Of a DNA stretch of 64,000 nucleotides, positions 60,920 through 64,000 are shown one piece after another. The translations under genes were made by a program, and so were the position numbers. Each line of letters starts with the position of its first letter. Position 1 is the stretch's first letter. Source of the stretch: Faucicola tetraodonis (GTDB taxonomy: Bacteria > Pseudomonadota > Gammaproteobacteria > Pseudomonadales > Moraxellaceae); the NCBI GenBank assembly GCA_032017425.1, contig DALZPW010000005.1. One strand, written 5' to 3'. A model generated the notes under the pieces. The model saw nothing but the letters and a program-made list of their open reading frames with translations, ran no database searches and was not told where the DNA came from.

Positions 60920-61228
60920 GCCAGTAAGCTCCTAATATAAAGTTTGATATGGGTTAATTTGCGTTGGGTGTTAAGCTGTTATTGAGTAAACACCTAACTT
61001 GCATTTTTTACCTGTTCTTGACAGGCACTTTTTGAAAATAAAAAAATTTCAGTCCCACTCAAACTATTAACTTGCAATACATAGATAGCATTATTAATAG
61101 TCGGTGAAACTGTATTCTTTAATTTCGTGTCGCAATCAATGGAGCGACTGTATTAAAGGGCTTGTTCGCTTATCGTTAAAAGATAGAAACTGACGAATCA
61201 TCTTCGTCGCCCTGCAATAAGTTAAGTG
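60920..61228 (-). promoter_or_regulatory. Long structured 5' leader of the S10 operon
   Basis: The untranslated region between the predicted start point and rpsJ holds several hairpins on the - strand. From 5' to 3' they are CGACGAA/TTCGTC-type, GTCGC/GCGAC across 10 nt, CCTGT/ACAGG with loop CAAGA followed by AAAAAA, and TTAGGTGTT/AACACC near the start codon. By analogy with E. coli it may mediate L4 control, but pairing with that specific structure is not shown. Confidence 0.5.
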
Positions 61229-61234
61229 GGCTGT

Positions 61235-61262
61235 ATTATACCGATTTTTTGGGTAAAAGCAA
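61235..61262 (-). promoter_or_regulatory. S10-operon promoter
   Basis: On the - strand TTGCTT (61257-61262), 16 bp, TATAAT (61235-61240). The -35 begins 5 bp after the rng stop codon. A perfect -10 and the location ahead of rpsJ make this the likely main promoter of the ribosomal protein cluster. Confidence 0.72.
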
Positions 61263-61266
61263 TAGC

Positions 61267-62832
61267 CTAATCTAGCAAAATATCATATTGTTCTTGATTG
61301 AAACGGTTATCACTTTCTAAGTTAATCGGACGACCCAGCAAATATTCCATCTCTGCCACCGTATCCGCTTCAATGGTTTCAAGCAAATCAATCACGCCAC
61401 TATTTGCGACCACGGTAAATTTCTTAGGGGCGTTGTAGGTTCTAGCGCAGCGCATCAATTCGCGGAAAATCTCCAGACACACGGTTTCGGCGCTTTTGAC
61501 AAAGCCTTTACCGCCACAGGTTGGACACGGCTCGCAAAGCTGTTGCTGTAGGCTCTCTCGCGTGCGCTTGCGAGTCATTTCTATCAGCCCAAGCGCTGAG
61601 ACTTCGCTGATGTTGGTTTTGGCATAGTCACGTTTGAGCTGTTCTTGCAGGCTTGCTAGCACTTCATCGCGGTGTTGTTGCTCTTGCATATCGATAAAGT
61701 CAAGAATGATAATCCCGCCCAAATTACGCAGTCGCAGCTGACGGGCGATAGCGTGGGTGGCCTCCAAATTGGTTTTATACACCGTATCTTCAAGAGAACG
61801 CCCTCCGACAAATGAGCCTGTATTGACATCAATGGTGGTCATGGCTTCGGTTTGATCGATGATAAGATAACCGCCTGATTTGAGATTAACACGGCGATTG
61901 AGCGCGTCTTTTAAATCATCTTCAACGCGGTGAACATCAAATAACGCCTGCTCGCCATCATACAATTGAATACGTGGATAAATCAGTGGGACAAATTCTT
62001 TGGCAAAGTGACGAATAGCGTCAAACACTCGGGCGTTATCGACCGTCACCCTTTCAGTCTGCTCACCAATCAAATCTCGAATTGCGCGCAAAGGTAGCGA
62101 CAAGTCTTGATAAATCAGCTCAAAACGACGATGGGTCGGCGTTTGCTCACGGCGGGCTTGTACCATCCGCCAAAGCTGCAGTAGATAATAAATATCTTCT
62201 TCAAGTTTGGATTGCGGGATATTTTCGGCAGCGGTACGGGCAATCAATCCGCCTTGCAGATTGACTTGGTGCATCAGCTCGCCAAGCTGTGTTTTTAACC
62301 GCTCTCGCTCATCGCCATCAATCCGCTGTGAGATGCCGATATGTTCACCATACGGCAAGTACACCAAATAACGCGAAGGCAATGACACATCCGTCGTCAA
62401 TCGTGCCCCTTTACTGCCTAATTGGTCTTTAATCACTTGCACCAAGATACGCTGTCCTTCATACAAGCGGTTTTCTATCAACTCGCTAGGCGGTGGCTGA
62501 TAGGTGGTTGTGGTCATCGCCAGCGTAGTGGTGTCAGGGTCTAAGGTGTTGTCAATCGCGGGGTTTTGCGGTTTGGACGGTTCAATGGCTGAAAGCTTAG
62601 GACGCAGGGTCTGCATATCATTGACATGCAAAAACGCGGTGCGCGATTGCCCAATGTCGATAAACGCCGCCTGCATTCCTGGCAGTACGCGCACCACTGT
62701 GCCAAGGTAGATATTGCCCACTGAGCCAAGTTTGCTATGGCGTTCGATAAAGATTTCGTTCAGTATCCCATCTTCGAGCACCGCGACTCGGCTCTCAGAT
62801 GGGCTGATGTTGATGAGTAGTTCTTCGGTCAT
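61267..62832 (-). CDS. rng: Ribonuclease G
   Basis: RNase G matures the 5' end of 16S rRNA and decays some mRNAs; it shares the catalytic half of RNase E. At 521 residues it lacks the RNase E scaffold tail. The S1 domain (GNIYLGTVVRVLPGMQAAFIDIG), catalytic Asp region (TIDVNTGSFVGGRSLEDTVYKTN; IIILDFIDM) and zinc-link CPTCGGKG are clear. About 30 residues of Pro/Thr/Asp-rich insertion (about 83-112) lie within the S1 part, where TTTLAMTTTTYQPPPS is seen. The S10 promoter starts right behind its stop. Confidence 0.95.
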   Translation of the reverse strand: MTEELLINISPSESRVAVLEDGILNEIFIERHSKLGSVGNIYLGTVVRVLPGMQAAFIDIGQSRTAFLHVNDMQTLRPKLSAIEPSKPQNPAIDNTLDPDTTTLAMTTTTYQPPPSELIENRLYEGQRILVQVIKDQLGSKGARLTTDVSLPSRYLVYLPYGEHIGISQRIDGDERERLKTQLGELMHQVNLQGGLIARTAAENIPQSKLEEDIYYLLQLWRMVQARREQTPTHRRFELIYQDLSLPLRAIRDLIGEQTERVTVDNARVFDAIRHFAKEFVPLIYPRIQLYDGEQALFDVHRVEDDLKDALNRRVNLKSGGYLIIDQTEAMTTIDVNTGSFVGGRSLEDTVYKTNLEATHAIARQLRLRNLGGIIILDFIDMQEQQHRDEVLASLQEQLKRDYAKTNISEVSALGLIEMTRKRTRESLQQQLCEPCPTCGGKGFVKSAETVCLEIFRELMRCARTYNAPKKFTVVANSGVIDLLETIEADTVAEMEYLLGRPINLESDNRFNQEQYDILLD

Positions 62833-62902
62833 TATTAACAGCTTTTTAAAATTTTTAGTTGCCGTTATTCTACTCGAAGTTAGTTATCTGCACAAAGCTA
62901 AA

Positions 62903-63550
62903 CTAAATTAGCTGTTGTTTTAGTTCATTGATTGTTGTTACAAGCTTGGTTGGATGTTCTTTTGCCAAAACATCGGCTTTTTCACAGCCGTAACTTACAG
63001 CAATGCTATCCATCTGTATTGCATTTGCCATACGGATGTCATGAATACTATCACCGATAAAAACAGCGTCTTCAATTCTTGTGCTTGTTTCTACCAAGAT
63101 TTGCTCAAGCATTAAGGGATTTGGCTTACCTGCAGTTTCGTCAGCGGTTTTGGTGAACGTAAAAAACGCTTGAATCCCAGAATTGGGTAGCACGCGCTCC
63201 AGACCTTTACGTTTTTTCCCTGTTGCAATGGCTAAGGTTTTGCCTTGTGCGTGTAAATCTTGAATCAATTCTTTGACACCATCAAACAATTTGTCATTGT
63301 CGCAATGCTTGACATAATACTCAGAGTAAGTGGCTAAAAGTTCATCATATTTATCGCTGTCATTAGGAAACAAAATTGGAAACGCATCGACTAACGCAAT
63401 GCCGATAATAGATTTGGTGGCGTCATCGGTGACGGTTAAACCGTGCTTTTCAGCAGCATAGCGCATGGCATCGACGATTAAGCCAACCGAATCCATCAGC
63501 GTGCCATCCCAATCGAAAATGATTAGCGATTTGTTTTTCATGTTAATCAT
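62903..63550 (-). CDS. HAD-family hydrolase, phosphoglycolate-phosphatase-like
   Basis: A 215-residue HAD-IA phosphatase. Motif I is FDWDGTLMDSVG, with the nucleophile Asp in DWD, motif II includes AIATGKK, motif III follows with the conserved Lys (ETAGKPNP), and motif IV is FIGDSIHDIRMA. A helical cap lies between. Substrate is not known; relatives beside rluC are often annotated only as HAD-IA phosphatases. The ATG at 63550 has GAGAATCAAC ahead and overlaps the 3' end of the rluC-type gene by 8 bp, indicating co-transcription. Confidence 0.88.
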   Translation of the reverse strand: MINMKNKSLIIFDWDGTLMDSVGLIVDAMRYAAEKHGLTVTDDATKSIIGIALVDAFPILFPNDSDKYDELLATYSEYYVKHCDNDKLFDGVKELIQDLHAQGKTLAIATGKKRKGLERVLPNSGIQAFFTFTKTADETAGKPNPLMLEQILVETSTRIEDAVFIGDSIHDIRMANAIQMDSIAVSYGCEKADVLAKEHPTKLVTTINELKQQLI

Positions 63551-64000
63551 GTTGATTCTCTAGCAAATTTTGCATATCGACTGGCAATTCGGCTGTAATC
63601 GTTTCATATTCCGGAATAGCAAGCTGATAAGCATGCAAGCACAAGCGGCGCACGCTTTTATCGCCTTTAGCCACATTCGGATTATATTTATCATCACCCA
63701 ACAGCGGATGCCCGATACTCGCCAAATGCACCCGAATTTGGTGGGTACGCCCTGTGAGCGGTTTGGCTTCAATTAAGCTGACTTTCTGACCATTTAACTC
63801 AAATTTTTGCAACACGTTAATTTGGGTTTGACTTGGCTTACTATCTTCGGATTTTATATCGACTTTGACACGGCGTTCACCGCTTTTGCCTTCTTGTGTG
63901 GCAGGCAACGTGTATTTTAATAGCGGTTTATCAATGGTTTGTGTTTCGCTACTTATCCAACCTACCACCAAACACAGATAGGTTTTTTGCAAGGTTTTTT
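63543..64000 (-). CDS. rluC: RluC/RluD-family pseudouridine synthase, 3' part
   Basis: The C-terminal part of a large-subunit pseudouridine synthase, cut by the window edge; the frame is open through 64000. The characteristic EAKPLTGRTHQIRVHLASIG followed by HPLLGDDKY is present, and QKTYLCLVVG matches the strand that follows the catalytic region. The catalytic RLD motif would lie outside. Gene order with a HAD phosphatase favours RluC (positions 955, 2504 and 2580 of 23S rRNA), but RluD cannot be excluded. Confidence 0.85.
   Translation of the reverse strand, partial: KTLQKTYLCLVVGWISSETQTIDKPLLKYTLPATQEGKSGERRVKVDIKSEDSKPSQTQINVLQKFELNGQKVSLIEAKPLTGRTHQIRVHLASIGHPLLGDDKYNPNVAKGDKSVRRLCLHAYQLAIPEYETITAELPVDMQNLLENQHD

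Noticed and set aside
1..64000. tRNA or rRNA genes, insertion sequences, prophage or integrase genes
   Set aside because: I looked through the gaps on both strands and saw no tRNA-like T-arm/acceptor pattern, transposase, integrase or terminal inverted repeats. I cannot run a dedicated search.

Overview
The window is chromosomal DNA of a gammaproteobacterium, most likely a member of the Moraxellaceae (Moraxella/Faucicola osloensis-like or close to Psychrobacter). This is inferred from protein character, from the moderately AT-rich composition, from the lipase plus lipase-foldase pair, and from gene neighbourhoods such as murA-hisG and lone rsmI/coaBC/radC loci. It is almost entirely housekeeping sequence. 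I found no insertion sequence, prophage, CRISPR array, tRNA or rRNA gene.

Layout. 1-6.6 kb: hslO (Hsp33) and a dodecin on +, then topA, a membrane-anchored unknown and a ParA-type ATPase on -, then a DUF2799 lipoprotein. 6.9-14.6 kb: ttcA and a PerM/AI-2E-family permease (-), purM-purN (+), then ubiA, a BioC-like methyltransferase and an ODP-type metallo-beta-lactamase-fold protein (-). 14.9-25.5 kb: tsaB, uppP and rsmJ (+), an acidic lipoprotein and secA (-), then an adenine deaminase, mutS and fdxA (+). 25.7-34.8 kb: suhB and dxs (-), ribA (+), a TSUP permease (-), birA-coaX and a lipoprotein (+), and a TerC/CBS membrane protein (-). 35-37.2 kb: secreted lipase and its foldase. 37.3-42.5 kb (all -): hisD, a GGCT-like protein, hisG, murA, ibaG, yraN and a secreted unknown. 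42.5-47.1 kb: rsmI (+), coaBC (-), radC (+), DUF4126 and a second TSUP permease (-).

The last third (47.15-60.92 kb, all -) is the complete S10-spc-alpha ribosomal protein supercluster in canonical order from rpsJ to rplQ, including secY, rpmJ, rpmD and rpoA. Two of its genes (rpmJ, 38 aa; rpmD, 59 aa) are very short. Sigma70-like promoters are visible at the three classical places: upstream of rpsJ, of rplN (spc) and of rpsM (alpha). A leader of about 310 nt with several hairpins precedes rpsJ. Upstream of the cluster lie rng (RNase G), a HAD phosphatase and the 3' part of an rluC-type pseudouridine synthase, cut by the window edge.

No convincing large undescribed system is present. The oddities are local. 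CoaBC carries a histidine-rich insertion (15 His in 21 residues). TtcA has an acidic N-terminal extension encoded by a 15-bp minisatellite. MutS, Dxs and RNase G have lineage-type insertions. TopA and the neighbouring ParA both carry Lys/Ala/Thr-rich tails, and the ParA is paired with an unknown membrane-anchored protein. Several intergenic regions hold short tandem repeats, the clearest being five 16-bp units between purM and purN. The alpha promoter lies inside a perfect 10-bp inverted repeat.
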